Notes under the pieces: model-generated
What the model saw: the letters and a program-made list of their open reading frames with translations, nothing else
What the model was told of the DNA's origin: nothing
Database searches by the model: none
Made by a program: the position numbers and the translations under genes
Shown: positions 1 to 8,116 of the stretch, in pieces
How the letters are laid out: every line of letters starts with the position of its first letter
Numbering within the stretch: position 1 is the stretch's first letter
Assembly (NCBI GenBank): GCA_011391855.1
Contig: JAABPT010000473.1
Coordinates: forward strand, 1 to 26,823
Reading direction: 5' to 3'
Length of the DNA: 26,823 bases
Source: Burkholderiales bacterium
Lineage (GTDB): Bacteria > Pseudomonadota > Gammaproteobacteria > Burkholderiales > Burkholderiaceae_C

Positions 1-55
1 CGCTCTGGACTGGCACCGTGCCGGCTCGGTAGCCCGTATGCTGCTGCCCAAATGA
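1..55 (+). CDS. 3' end of an upstream gene (partial)
   Basis: Reading frame 2 is open from the first base and stops at TGA 53-55. It gives the tail ALDWHRAGSVARMLLPK, which has normal protein composition. The stop lies 10 bp before the next start, as expected for an upstream member of the same glycan operon. Too little is present to name a family; a glycosyltransferase tail is only a guess from context. Confidence 0.5.
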   Translation, partial: ALDWHRAGSVARMLLPK

Positions 56-65
56 TGCCCATGCG

Positions 66-752
66 ATGAGCGGCGCCACGCCCCGAGCGGCTTTCGACCA
101 GCAATACACGCTGAGCGCGCGGCAGTACCTGTCGCAGGTGGATTTCTACACCTGGACGCGCCACTTCCACGTGCTGCGCGACCTGTGCGAACTGGTGCAG
201 GGCGACGTGCTCGAAGTGGGCACCGGCGACGGCGTGGTGCGACGCTGCCTGCAGCCGCTGGTGCGCAGCTATACGGTGGTCGACGTCAATGCGCAACTGC
301 AGCCCGACGTGCTGGCCGACCTGCGCCAGCCGCAGCCGGAGCTGGCCGCGCGCTTCGACGCCGTGGTGTGCACCGAGGTGCTGGAGCACATTCCGTGGGC
401 CGACCTGCCGCTGTGCCTGGCGCACCTGCACGGCTTCCTGCGGCCGGGCGGCCTGCTGTTCCTGACGCTGCCGCACCGCAAGGGCCACATGCTGGTGGTC
501 ACGCCGCGCCAGCGGCTGCTGAAGTGGCGCTTTCCGGTGGGCCTGACGAGCCTGGGCGAGGCCTGGAACCGTTTCGTGCGCCGGCGTATCTGGATCGACC
601 CGCACCACTGCTGGGAGATCGGCGATGGCCATGTCAAACGCAGCCAGGTCGAGGGCCTGCTGCGTGCGGCCGGGCTGGCCACCGAGCGCTTTGCCGAACT
701 GCCTTATTGCGACTACTGGGTGCTGCGCCGGGCGGCGCCGGCCGGCGCATGA
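66..752 (+). CDS. class I SAM-dependent methyltransferase
   Basis: The 228-residue product is a Rossmann-fold methyltransferase that transfers a methyl group from S-adenosylmethionine. Motif I is LEVGTGDG at residues 49-56. The acidic-loop and post-motif region FDAVVCTEVLEHIP follows, then the family-typical LRPGGLLFLTLPH strand, matching the methyltransf_11/UbiE-like fold. There is no signal peptide or membrane segment, so it should be cytosolic. Its stop overlaps the next start (ATGA at 749-752), so it is translationally coupled to the glycosyltransferase downstream. That context suggests it methylates a sugar or a lipid-linked glycan intermediate, but the substrate cannot be read from the sequence. 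The ATG at 66 is chosen because it follows the upstream stop closely; no strong Shine-Dalgarno motif precedes it. Confidence 0.88.
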   Translation: MSGATPRAAFDQQYTLSARQYLSQVDFYTWTRHFHVLRDLCELVQGDVLEVGTGDGVVRRCLQPLVRSYTVVDVNAQLQPDVLADLRQPQPELAARFDAVVCTEVLEHIPWADLPLCLAHLHGFLRPGGLLFLTLPHRKGHMLVVTPRQRLLKWRFPVGLTSLGEAWNRFVRRRIWIDPHHCWEIGDGHVKRSQVEGLLRAAGLATERFAELPYCDYWVLRRAAPAGA

Positions 753-2137
753 AGGTGCTGCTGGTGAGCTACCACTACCCGCCGATGGGCGGTGCCGGCG
801 TGCAGCGGGCGCTGAAATTCAGCAAATACCTGGGCGACTTCGGCGTGCAGTGCACGGTGCTGGCGGCGCACGACCCCGGCTACCAGCAGGATCCGTCGCT
901 GCTGGCCGACATACCCGGCAAAGTGCGTGTGCTGCGCATCGAGCACCGCCCGCTGCTGCAGCGGGCGCTGGCCTGGCGTGTCGGCGCCGGCCGCAGTGCA
1001 GTCGTGGCGTCGCCGGCCAGGGCAGCGGCATCGACGCTGCCGGCCCGCGTGCCGTCGCCCGCCGTCGCCCGCGAGGCGACCACCGGCGCGAGCCGCCACC
1101 GGCTGCGCGACGCCGCGCTGGCGGCCTACGCCAGCGCCCACTTCCCCGACGACAAGGCCGGCTGGGCGCGGCGCGCCCGGGCGCCCGCGCAGGCCTTGTT
1201 GCGCGAAGAGCGCTTCGACCTCGTCTTCAGCACCGCGCCGCCGATGTCGGCCCACGCCCTGGCGGCCACGCTGGCGCGCCAGGCGGGCCGGCCCTGGGTG
1301 GCCGACTACCGCGACCTGTGGACCGAGAACCCGGCCTACGCCGCGCCAGCGTGGCGCCGCATGCTGGATCGCCGCACCGAAACCGCCTGGCTGGCGCAGG
1401 CCGCGGGCCTGGTGACGGTGACGCCTTCGTGGCAGCGGCTGCTGGCGGTGCGCTTGGGGCCGAACGGGCCGGTGGCCTTCATCCCGAACGGCTACGACGA
1501 AGCCGATTTCGCCGCGCTGGCGCCCGTGCGGCGCGACGACGGCGTCTTTCGTCTCGTGCACACCGGCGCCTTCTACGGCCCACGCGACCCCGGCACCTTG
1601 CTCGACGCACTGGCGCTGTACCTGCGCGATGCGCCGCCGACTGCGCGCCCCTTACGCCTGCGCCTGGTGGGGGCCATGGGCAGCCGCTTTGCCGAGAAGC
1701 TGCGGGCCTTCGAGGCGCAGTATCCCGGCGTCGTCGAGCAGCGCCCCTACATGCCGCACCACGAGGCGCTGGCCGAGATGGTGGCCGCAGATGCCTTGCT
1801 GCTGGTCGTGGGTGCAGGCGACGGGACCCGCGCTCGGGTCACGGTGGCGGGCACGCTGCCGGGCAAGATCTTCGAATACCTGCGCGCGGCGCGGCCGGTG
1901 CTGCTGCTCGGCGACGAAGCCGGCGACGCGGCGGCACTCCTGCGCCAGCACGGTCGCGGCTGGGTGGCCGACGAGACACAGCCCGCCGCCATCGCCGCGG
2001 CACTGCGGCAGATGATGCAGGCCGCACCCGAGGCGCCGTCGGTACCCGCCGCCAGCGTCGCGAGCTTCGAGCGCCGTGCGCTGGCCGGCGAACTGGCGCA
2101 GTTTCTGCGCCGGTGCATCGGAGGCCAGCAGCCATGA
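749..2137 (+). CDS. glycosyltransferase, family 4 (GT-B)
   Basis: The product has 462 residues from ATG 749, which overlaps the previous stop as ATGA. A longer open frame exists upstream, but it is out-of-frame read-through of the methyltransferase gene. The N-terminus has the GT4 signature YHYPPMGGAGVQR (residues 8-20), the glycine-rich acceptor-side loop. Further on are WVADYRDLWTENP and, in the C-terminal donor-binding half, PGKIFEY at 371-377 with the conserved Glu, followed by a variable loop and GWVADE. The family transfers a nucleotide-activated sugar to a glycan or lipid acceptor with retention of configuration. Residues of about 75-125 form an Ala/Arg/Pro-rich stretch that looks like a low-complexity insert. 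The gene overlaps the next start (ATGA, 2134-2137). Donor sugar unknown. Confidence 0.88.
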   Translation: MKVLLVSYHYPPMGGAGVQRALKFSKYLGDFGVQCTVLAAHDPGYQQDPSLLADIPGKVRVLRIEHRPLLQRALAWRVGAGRSAVVASPARAAASTLPARVPSPAVAREATTGASRHRLRDAALAAYASAHFPDDKAGWARRARAPAQALLREERFDLVFSTAPPMSAHALAATLARQAGRPWVADYRDLWTENPAYAAPAWRRMLDRRTETAWLAQAAGLVTVTPSWQRLLAVRLGPNGPVAFIPNGYDEADFAALAPVRRDDGVFRLVHTGAFYGPRDPGTLLDALALYLRDAPPTARPLRLRLVGAMGSRFAEKLRAFEAQYPGVVEQRPYMPHHEALAEMVAADALLLVVGAGDGTRARVTVAGTLPGKIFEYLRAARPVLLLGDEAGDAAALLRQHGRGWVADETQPAAIAAALRQMMQAAPEAPSVPAASVASFERRALAGELAQFLRRCIGGQQP

Positions 2138-3267
2138 AGCGTCACCTCTGCCTGCTGGGCGACGCGAACAGCGTTCACCTGCGGCGGTGGGCGCACGAGA
2201 TGCAGTCGCGCGGCTGGCGCGTTTCGGTGGTGACGGCGCGGCCGCAGCCCATGGATGATGTCGAGCAGCGCGTGCTGCCGCCGGTGGCCCGACCGACCGA
2301 CTGGCTGTGGCGCGTGGGAGCGGCGCGCCGGCACGTGCAGGACCTGGCTCCGGATATCGTGCACGCCCATTACGTCACGTCCTACGGGTTCCTGGCGGCG
2401 CGCTGTGGCCGCCATCCCCTGGTGATGACGGCCTGGGGCAGCGACCTGCTGGTGACACCGCGCCGCAGCGCACTGCTGAGCTGGCTCACGGGCTGGACGC
2501 TGCGCCGCGCCGACCTCGTCACCGGCGATTCGCAGGATCTCGTCGAGGCCATCGACGCCTACCTTCCGCGCCGCCCTGCGGTGCGCATCCATTGGGGCGC
2601 CGACACGGCGCGCTTCCACCCCGTGCCCTGGGCCCCCAAGCCGGGTTTCGGCATCGCCAGCCTGCGCGCCTGGGACGACAACTACCGCATCCACCTCATC
2701 GTGGCCGCGCTCGGCCGGCTGCTGCAGGCTGCCCCCGAAGCGCCGGCGCATCTGCACCTGCTGGGCGGCGGCCCGCGCGAGGCCGAACTGCGCGCGCAGG
2801 TGCGCGCGCTGGGCCTGCAGGATCAGGTCACGTTTCACGGCCGCGTGGGCGACGCCGAGATGCAGGCTGTGCTGGCGCAGTGCAAGGTGTCGGTGTCGGT
2901 GCCGCTGAGCGACGCCACGTCGGTGGCCATGCTGGAAAGCATGGCCTGCGGCCTGCCGGTGCTGGCCAGCGACCTGCCGGCCAATCGCGAATGGCTGGGC
3001 GACAACGAAAGCCTGTGGGTGCCGGCGGCGGGCAGCGACACCGATGCCGCCGCCGCGCTGGCCGCGGCTTTGCTGGCGCTGTGGCAGGACGATGCCCGGG
3101 CGCACCGTCTGGGGGAACGCAACCTGGCACGTATCCAGCACGACGGCCGGCGCGACGCACAGATGGACGCCATGGCGGCCCTTTACAAGCGGCTGCTCGT
3201 GGAAGCGGGTCGCGAAGGCCGGAAGAGCCGAGCTGGCGGCGGCACAGCGGGCCGGGCAGGGCGTTGA
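2134..3267 (+). CDS. glycosyltransferase, family 4 (GT-B)
   Basis: The product has 377 residues starting at ATG 2134, in ATGA overlap with the preceding gene. The N-terminal Rossmann half contains MKRHLCLLGDANSVHLRRW and DIVHAHYVTSYGFLAA followed by TAWGSDLL, typical of GT4 enzymes. The C-terminal half has HLLGGGPREAEL, then FHGRV, then the donor-binding EX7E-like region SDATSVAMLESMACGLPV and LASD, in which the second Glu is visible and the first is replaced by a Ser/Asp-rich loop. The last 25 residues are basic and Gly/Arg-rich with no obvious role. It probably adds one sugar during repeat-unit assembly on the inner face of the cytoplasmic membrane. It ends in a TGATG junction with the next gene, so translation is likely coupled. 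Confidence 0.87.
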   Translation: MKRHLCLLGDANSVHLRRWAHEMQSRGWRVSVVTARPQPMDDVEQRVLPPVARPTDWLWRVGAARRHVQDLAPDIVHAHYVTSYGFLAARCGRHPLVMTAWGSDLLVTPRRSALLSWLTGWTLRRADLVTGDSQDLVEAIDAYLPRRPAVRIHWGADTARFHPVPWAPKPGFGIASLRAWDDNYRIHLIVAALGRLLQAAPEAPAHLHLLGGGPREAELRAQVRALGLQDQVTFHGRVGDAEMQAVLAQCKVSVSVPLSDATSVAMLESMACGLPVLASDLPANREWLGDNESLWVPAAGSDTDAAAALAAALLALWQDDARAHRLGERNLARIQHDGRRDAQMDAMAALYKRLLVEAGREGRKSRAGGGTAGRAGR

Positions 3268-4286
3268 TGGCCGGCGAGCACCTCGTCAGCATCATCGTGC
3301 CCTGCCGCAACGAGGCCGCACACATCGACGCCTTCTGCGCCGACGCGCTGCGTCAGGTGCTGCCGCCGCTGTGGGCGCTGGAACTGATCGTGGCCGACGG
3401 CAGCAGCGACGACGGCACGCGCGAACGCCTGCGGCAGTTGGCTGCTTCCGATCCGCGGCTGCGTGTGGTGGACAACCCGGCGCACTTCGTCGCCGCCGGT
3501 CTGAACCGTGCACTCGCCGCGGCGCAGGGCAGCGTCATCGTGCGCATGGACGTGCACACGCGCTACGCCACCGACTACGTGGCGCAGTGCCTGGTCGCAC
3601 TGCAGCGCAGCGGCGCTGACAACGTGGGCGGCCCGTGGTGCGCCGAAGGCACAGGTGGCTGGGGCCGAGCCATCGCCGCGGCCTTCCAGTCGCGCTGGGT
3701 GGCCGGCGGCGCCCGCTCGCGCGATCTCGGCTACGAGGGCGAAGTCGACACCGTCTATCTCGGCTGCTGGCCGCGCACCAGCTTCCAGCGCTTCGGCGGC
3801 TTCGACGAGACGCTGGTGCGCAACCAGGACGACGAACACAACCTGCGCATCGTGCGCGGCGGCGGGCGCGTGTGGCAGAGCGCGGCCATTCGCTCGGTCT
3901 ATCGGCCGCGCGACTCGCTGGCGGCGCTGTGGCAGCAGTGGCTGCAATACGGTTACTGGAAACCCTTCGTGATGAAGAAGCACGGCGAGGCGGCGGCGTT
4001 GCGCCACCGCGTTCCGGGGCTCTTCGTGGCGGCGCTGGGGCTGGCCGCGCTGCTGGCACTGGCCGGCTGGTCGGCGCCGCTGCTTTCGTTGCTGGGTGCC
4101 TATGCACTGGCGGTGGCCGTGCTGTCGGTGCTGGTGGCAGCCGGGTCGTCGTGGGCGCTGCTGTGGCGCTTGCCGCTGGTGGTGGCGGCGCAGCACCTGG
4201 GCTACGGCATCGGCACGCTCATCGGCCACTGGGACGCCTGGCGCCACGGCCACGGCCGCGAGCGCTTTGCGCGCCTGACGCGATGA
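3267..4286 (+). CDS. glycosyltransferase, family 2, membrane-associated (ExoA-like)
   Basis: The product has 339 residues. ATG 3267 shares one base with the preceding TGA. The N-terminal GT-A domain begins VSIIVPCRNEAAHI, then DGSSDDGT at residues 44-51 for nucleotide-sugar binding, then MDVHTRY at 94-100 carrying the DxD-like metal motif as DxH. NQDDEHNLRI at 186-195 is the ED-like catalytic region, and LQYGYWK at 226-232 is typical of ExoA-like succinoglycan glycosyltransferases. Residues of about 250-320 form two or three hydrophobic segments, so the protein is probably anchored in the inner membrane with its catalytic part in the cytosol. It is an inverting transferase of unknown sugar specificity. 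It overlaps the next gene (ATGA, 4283-4286). Confidence 0.9.
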   Translation: MAGEHLVSIIVPCRNEAAHIDAFCADALRQVLPPLWALELIVADGSSDDGTRERLRQLAASDPRLRVVDNPAHFVAAGLNRALAAAQGSVIVRMDVHTRYATDYVAQCLVALQRSGADNVGGPWCAEGTGGWGRAIAAAFQSRWVAGGARSRDLGYEGEVDTVYLGCWPRTSFQRFGGFDETLVRNQDDEHNLRIVRGGGRVWQSAAIRSVYRPRDSLAALWQQWLQYGYWKPFVMKKHGEAAALRHRVPGLFVAALGLAALLALAGWSAPLLSLLGAYALAVAVLSVLVAAGSSWALLWRLPLVVAAQHLGYGIGTLIGHWDAWRHGHGRERFARLTR

Positions 4287-4984
4287 ACGAGCCCGAGCAC
4301 GACGAAACCCGCGCCATCGCCGAGCGCTATGCAAGGCGCGACGTGGGCGACCGCTACCACCCGCTGCGGCCCGAGATCTGGCAGGCACGACACGACCGCG
4401 AACGCGCCCTGATCTCGCTGCTGCGGCGCCACGTGCGCGGTCCGCTGGCCGAACTGGACGTGCTGGAAGTGGGCTGCGGCCACGGCAACAACCTGCTGGA
4501 GTTGCTGCGCCTGGGCTTCGACCCGGCGCGCCTGGTCGGCAACGAACTGCTGCCCGAGCGTGCCGCCGCGGCCCGACAGCGCTTGCCCGCGGCAACCCGG
4601 CTGTTGGAAGGCGACGCGACGCAACTCGCGCTGCCCGACGCCGGTTTCGACATCGTTTACGCGTCCACCGTGTTCAGTTCGATCCTGGACGACGCCTTCC
4701 AGCTGCGCCTGGCCGCCGCGATGTGGCGCTGGGTGCGCCCGGGCGGCGCCGTGCTCTGGTACGACTTCACGCTGGACAACCCGCGCAATACCGACGTGCG
4801 TGCCGTGCCCTTGCGTCGGCTGCGCGCCCTGTTCCCGGCCGGCCGCATCGACGCCCGCCGCGTGACCCTGGCGCCGCCTATCGGCCGCCACATCGTGCGC
4901 CTTCATCCGGCCGCTTGGCGGCTCTTCAACGCCCTGCCACTGCTGCGCACGCATGTGCTGGCCTGGGTGGGCAAGTCGGGCTGA
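4283..4984 (+). CDS. class I SAM-dependent methyltransferase
   Basis: The product has 233 residues from ATG 4283, overlapping the GT2 stop. SAM-binding motif I is LEVGCGHG at residues 61-68, followed by the ribose-binding acidic residue in LVGNELLPE, GDATQLALPDAGFDIVYAST, and WVRPGGAVLWYDF. This is the methyltransf_11 architecture. It is not closely similar to the methyltransferase at 66-752 and lacks that protein's EVLEHIP motif. It is the last gene of the overlapping glycan block; an AT-rich spacer and an unrelated ATPase gene follow. It probably decorates the glycan or a precursor, but the substrate is unknown. Confidence 0.87.
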   Translation: MNEPEHDETRAIAERYARRDVGDRYHPLRPEIWQARHDRERALISLLRRHVRGPLAELDVLEVGCGHGNNLLELLRLGFDPARLVGNELLPERAAAARQRLPAATRLLEGDATQLALPDAGFDIVYASTVFSSILDDAFQLRLAAAMWRWVRPGGAVLWYDFTLDNPRNTDVRAVPLRRLRALFPAGRIDARRVTLAPPIGRHIVRLHPAAWRLFNALPLLRTHVLAWVGKSG

Positions 4985-5044
4985 CCGGCGGACGCCTGGT
5001 GCGGTGCGCGTTCATCAAAGAAAGTGAGTATCTATCATTGTAAA

Positions 5045-5063
5045 TTGATCGTTCAACGATCAA
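5045..5063. promoter_or_regulatory. palindromic operator candidate before the first ATPase gene
   Basis: TTGATCGTTCAACGATCAA is a perfect inverted repeat with 9-bp arms around a single C. It lies in a short AT-rich island that stands out from the GC-rich surroundings and ends 9 bp before the ATG at 5073. A weak candidate -10 element, TATCAT (5033-5038), lies just upstream, so a repressor bound to the palindrome would cover the start of transcription. No Shine-Dalgarno motif separates it from the ATG, so the message may have a very short leader. Operator function is inference. Confidence 0.45.
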
Positions 5064-5072
5064 AATACGACC

Positions 5073-6227
5073 ATGTTCATTCGCCAGCTCCAGCGTCTGG
5101 TGCAGCAACGCCTGCGCCATGCCCCCGCCGTGGTGCTGCTGGGGCCGCGCCAGGTGGGGAAGACCACGCTGGCCGGTGACATCGCCGCGCTGCACCCCGG
5201 CGCGGTGGTGCTGGACCTGGAGCGCGAGTCCGACCGTGCCGCGCTGGAACGGCCCGAACTCTTCTTCGCCGCCCACCGCGACCGGCTGCTGGTGCTCGAC
5301 GAAGTGCAGCACCTGCCGCGCCTGTTCGAGGCCCTGCGTCCCGAGATCGACGCCCACCGCCGGCCCGGGCGCTTTCTGCTGCTGGGGTCGGCTTCAGGTG
5401 AGTTGCTGCGGCAGTCCGGTGAATCGCTGGCCGGCCGTGTGGCGTATCTGGAGCTGACGCCGTTCCTGGCCGCCGAGCTGGCGCCCGACCTGGCGGGCCT
5501 GCAGTCGTTGTGGCTGCGCGGCGGTTTTCCGCTGAGCTGGCTTGCACCCGACGACGACGCCTCGTTCATTTGGCGCCAGGACTTCATCCGCACCTTCCTG
5601 CAGCGCGACCTGCCGGGCATGGGCCTGCGCATCCCTGCCGACGCCTTGCGGCGCTTTTGGCAGATGCTGGCGCACCTGCAGGGGCAGATGTTCAATGCCT
5701 CGCAGCTGGGCCAGTCGCTGGGCGGCGCTTCGCACAGCACGGCCACGCGCTACCTGGACGTTCTCGTCGACACCATGATGGTGCGGCGCCTGCCGCCGCA
5801 TCTGCCGAACCTGGGCAAGCGGCTTGTGAAGTCGCCCAGGGTCTATCTGCGCGACAGCGGGCTGCTGCATGCCCTGCTGGGCCTGGCCACCGTGCGTGAC
5901 CTGCAGGGCCACCCCGTGGCCGGCGCCTCCTGGGAAGGCTTCGTGGTCGAGCAAGTGGCGGCGCAGTTGCCGGCCGACGCCCGGCTGAGCTTCTACCGCA
6001 CTGCCGTGGGCGCCGAGATCGACCTCATCGTCGAGCACCGGGCACGCACCTTTGCGGTGGAGGTCAAGTTCTCGTCGGCGCCGAAGCCGGCGCGCGGCTT
6101 CTGGCAGGCGTTGCGCGACCTGCGTATCGAACAGGCCTATGTGGTGGCGCCGGTGGCGCGACGCTACCCGCTGGCCGAGGGCGTGGAAGTGCTGCCGGTG
6201 CAGGATCTGGGCGCGCTGTGGGCGTGA
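5073..6227 (+). CDS. DUF4143-type AAA+ ATPase with nuclease-like C-terminus
   Basis: The product has 384 residues. The N-terminal AAA domain has Walker A GPRQVGKTT at residues 24-32 and Walker B LLVLDE at 72-77. A sensor-1-like LLGSAS and the family-typical SLAGRVAYLELTPF follow. The middle contains a helical, winged-helix-like region (STATRYLDVLVDTMMVRRL) and PRVYLRDSGLLHAL. The C-terminus has EIDLIVEHRARTFAVEVK, which fits the D...ExK core of the PD-(D/E)xK nuclease fold assigned to this family. Its cellular role is not established. It sits alone behind its own AT-rich promoter region, interrupting the glycan operon, and has a relative at 8769-9941 with an identically placed Walker A. It may be an accessory or defence-like gene; nothing shows a partner antitoxin. 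Confidence 0.88.
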   Translation: MFIRQLQRLVQQRLRHAPAVVLLGPRQVGKTTLAGDIAALHPGAVVLDLERESDRAALERPELFFAAHRDRLLVLDEVQHLPRLFEALRPEIDAHRRPGRFLLLGSASGELLRQSGESLAGRVAYLELTPFLAAELAPDLAGLQSLWLRGGFPLSWLAPDDDASFIWRQDFIRTFLQRDLPGMGLRIPADALRRFWQMLAHLQGQMFNASQLGQSLGGASHSTATRYLDVLVDTMMVRRLPPHLPNLGKRLVKSPRVYLRDSGLLHALLGLATVRDLQGHPVAGASWEGFVVEQVAAQLPADARLSFYRTAVGAEIDLIVEHRARTFAVEVKFSSAPKPARGFWQALRDLRIEQAYVVAPVARRYPLAEGVEVLPVQDLGALWA

Positions 6228-6264
6228 CGCCGAGGGACAGGTGCGTTCATCCGCCCGATAGACT

Positions 6265-6279
6265 CGGCAGCATCTGCCG
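6265..6279. repeat. small inverted repeat in the spacer before the aminotransferase
   Basis: CGGCAG-CAT-CTGCCG forms a perfect 6-bp stem with a 3-base loop in the 97-bp gap between the ATPase and the aminotransferase genes. No run of T follows it, so it does not look like an intrinsic terminator. It lies close after a possible -10-like GATAGACT. It could sit in the 5' leader of the aminotransferase message. Confidence 0.3.
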
Positions 6280-6324
6280 TACTGGCCCCGCCGTCACTGG
6301 TCCACCCCCCGCGAGCCCACTCTC

Positions 6325-7506
6325 ATGACCCCAGCCTTCCTGCCCTTCGCCCAGCCCGAGATCGGCGAAGAGGAAATCGCCGAAGTCGTGGATACGCTGA
6401 AGAGCGGGTGGGTCACCACCGGCCCAAAGGCGCGGCGCTTCGAGCAGGATTTCGCGGCCTTCCTGGGCGACAAGAGCGGAGACGACAGCCGCAGCGAAAC
6501 CCTGCACTGCGTGGCAGTCAATTCCGCCACCGCCGGCCTGCACCTGGCGCTGGAAGCACTGGGCATCGGCCCGGGCGACGAGGTCATCACCACCACGCAC
6601 ACCTTCACCGCCACGGCCGAGGTGGTGCGCTACCTGGGGGCCGACGTGAAGCTCGTCGACATCGACCCGGTCACGCTCAACATCGACCCGGCGGCGGTGG
6701 AAGCCGCCATCACGCCGCGCACCAGGGCCTTGATGCCCGTGCATTACGCAGGGCTGGCAGCCGACATGCCGGCCATGCTGGACATCGCCCGCCGCCACGG
6801 CCTGAAGGTAGTGGAAGACGCCGCCCACGCGCTGCCCACCACCTGCGGCGGCGCGCTGGTGGGCACGCTGGGCAGCGACGCCACGGTCTTCAGCTTCTAT
6901 GCCAACAAGACCATCACCACAGGCGAAGGCGGCATGCTGGTGACGCGTGATGCCGCCCTGGCACAGCGGGCCAGGACCATGCGCCTGCACGGCATGAACC
7001 GCGACGCCTTCGACCGATTCACTGCCAAGGTGCCGAGCTGGTACTACGAGGTCGTGGCGCCGGGCTTCAAGTACAACCTGACCGATATCGCCGCGGCGCT
7101 GGGCATCCACCAGCTGAAGAAGGCGCAGGCCTTCCAACAGCGCCGCGCGGCGATCGCCGCCATGTACGACGCAGCACTCGCTGATCTGCCTCTGGTGTTG
7201 CCGCCCGGGCCCGCAGCCGGCGACCAGCACGCCTGGCACCTCTACGTGCTGCGCCTCGCCGATGATGCCGGCGTCGAGCGCGACCGCTTCATCGAGCGCC
7301 TGTTCGACGCCGGCATCGGCTGCAGCGTGCACTACATCCCGCTGCACCTGCACCCCTACTGGCGCGAACGTTACGCGCTGCAGCCGGCGATGTTCCCGCA
7401 CAGCCAGCATGCCTACGAACGCATGCTGAGCCTGCCGATCTACACACGCATGAGCGACCCAGACGTGCAGCGGGTGGCGCAGGCCGTGCGTGCGGCGCTA
7501 CGATGA
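6325..7506 (+). CDS. DegT/DnrJ/EryC1/StrS-family PLP-dependent sugar aminotransferase
   Basis: The product has 393 residues, the normal family length. These enzymes transfer an amino group, usually from glutamate, to a 4-keto (or 3-keto) nucleotide sugar. Visible family marks are LPFAQPEIGEEEI and SGWVTTGPKARRFE near the N-terminus, and NSATAGLHLAL for the cofactor phosphate. EDAAHA at 164-169 contains Asp165, which should pair with the pyridine nitrogen. SFYANKTITTGEGG contains Lys195, the expected Schiff-base lysine, and SVHYIPLHLHPYW is at the C-terminus. It is probably cytosolic. With the dehydratase at 9949 it would make a UDP-4-amino-4,6-dideoxy sugar, as PglE does after PglF. This pairing is inference from context. 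No clear Shine-Dalgarno motif precedes the ATG. Confidence 0.92.
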   Translation: MTPAFLPFAQPEIGEEEIAEVVDTLKSGWVTTGPKARRFEQDFAAFLGDKSGDDSRSETLHCVAVNSATAGLHLALEALGIGPGDEVITTTHTFTATAEVVRYLGADVKLVDIDPVTLNIDPAAVEAAITPRTRALMPVHYAGLAADMPAMLDIARRHGLKVVEDAAHALPTTCGGALVGTLGSDATVFSFYANKTITTGEGGMLVTRDAALAQRARTMRLHGMNRDAFDRFTAKVPSWYYEVVAPGFKYNLTDIAAALGIHQLKKAQAFQQRRAAIAAMYDAALADLPLVLPPGPAAGDQHAWHLYVLRLADDAGVERDRFIERLFDAGIGCSVHYIPLHLHPYWRERYALQPAMFPHSQHAYERMLSLPIYTRMSDPDVQRVAQAVRAALR

Positions 7507-7527
7507 GCGCTGAACCGGGAGACACGC

Positions 7528-8106
7528 ATGAATGCACTCACCCAACCGAAACTCTCGCTGCTAGCCTACCTGGCCTGGGAAGAGGATCAGCCCGAAAAGC
7601 ACGAGTTCTATCGAGGTGAGGTATTCGCGATGGTGGGCGCCAAGCGGGTTCATGGCCGTGTGGTGGGCAATATCGAGCGTGAACTGGGGCTGTTACTGAA
7701 GGGCACCCCTTGCCAGACATTTCACGAAGGCATGAAGGTCCAGATCGGCGACGACACCGTGCTCTACCCCGACGTCTTCGTCACCTGCGACAAGGCCGAC
7801 CTGGCTACCGACCGCATCTTCACGGCCCCCACACTCGTCGTCGAAGTGCTCTCGACCAGCACCCAGGCCTACGATCGCAGCCAGAAATTCGCCCTCTATC
7901 GCCGCATTCCCGCGCTGCAGGAATACATCCTGGTGGACCCCGACACCCGCCGTGTAGAAGGTTTCCGCCGCGGCGCCGATGGCCTATGGGTGCTGCACGA
8001 CATGAGCGACGGCGACACTCTGGAAGCTGCCTGCCTGGGCCTGCGCGTGCCCATGGCGGAGGTCTTCGCCGGCATCGAACCGCCGCCCGAGGCTTCAGCG
8101 GCCTGA
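7528..8106 (+). CDS. Uma2-family (DUF820) putative endonuclease
   Basis: The product has 192 residues and starts 22 bp after the aminotransferase stop, behind a GGGAG ribosome site. Uma2 features are EKHEFYRGEVFAM at 24-35, YPDVFV with Asp82, APTLVVEVLS with Glu106, YDRSQKFALYRR with Lys120, and LQEYILVDP. These residues match the PD-(D/E)xK restriction-endonuclease-like core of the family. Uma2 proteins are abundant in cyanobacteria and scattered elsewhere; their in vivo function is not settled. It lies between the aminotransferase and the phosphoglycosyl transferase, where related amino-sugar clusters often carry an acetyltransferase. It is not a plausible sugar enzyme and looks like an inserted accessory gene. 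Confidence 0.88.
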   Translation: MNALTQPKLSLLAYLAWEEDQPEKHEFYRGEVFAMVGAKRVHGRVVGNIERELGLLLKGTPCQTFHEGMKVQIGDDTVLYPDVFVTCDKADLATDRIFTAPTLVVEVLSTSTQAYDRSQKFALYRRIPALQEYILVDPDTRRVEGFRRGADGLWVLHDMSDGDTLEAACLGLRVPMAEVFAGIEPPPEASAA

Positions 8107-8116
8107 ACCGCCACGC

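Noticed and set aside
749..2137. Start of the GT4 gene at 185 (650-residue frame)
   Set aside because: The extra N-terminal part is an out-of-frame reading of the methyltransferase gene and is Arg/Ala-rich nonsense; MKVLLVSYHYPPMGGAG at 749 is the real start.
6265..6279. CGGCAG-CAT-CTGCCG as an intrinsic terminator
   Set aside because: The stem is only 6 bp and no T-run follows.
7528..8106. Uma2 gene as part of a transposon
   Set aside because: No terminal inverted repeats, target duplications or transposase were seen around it.
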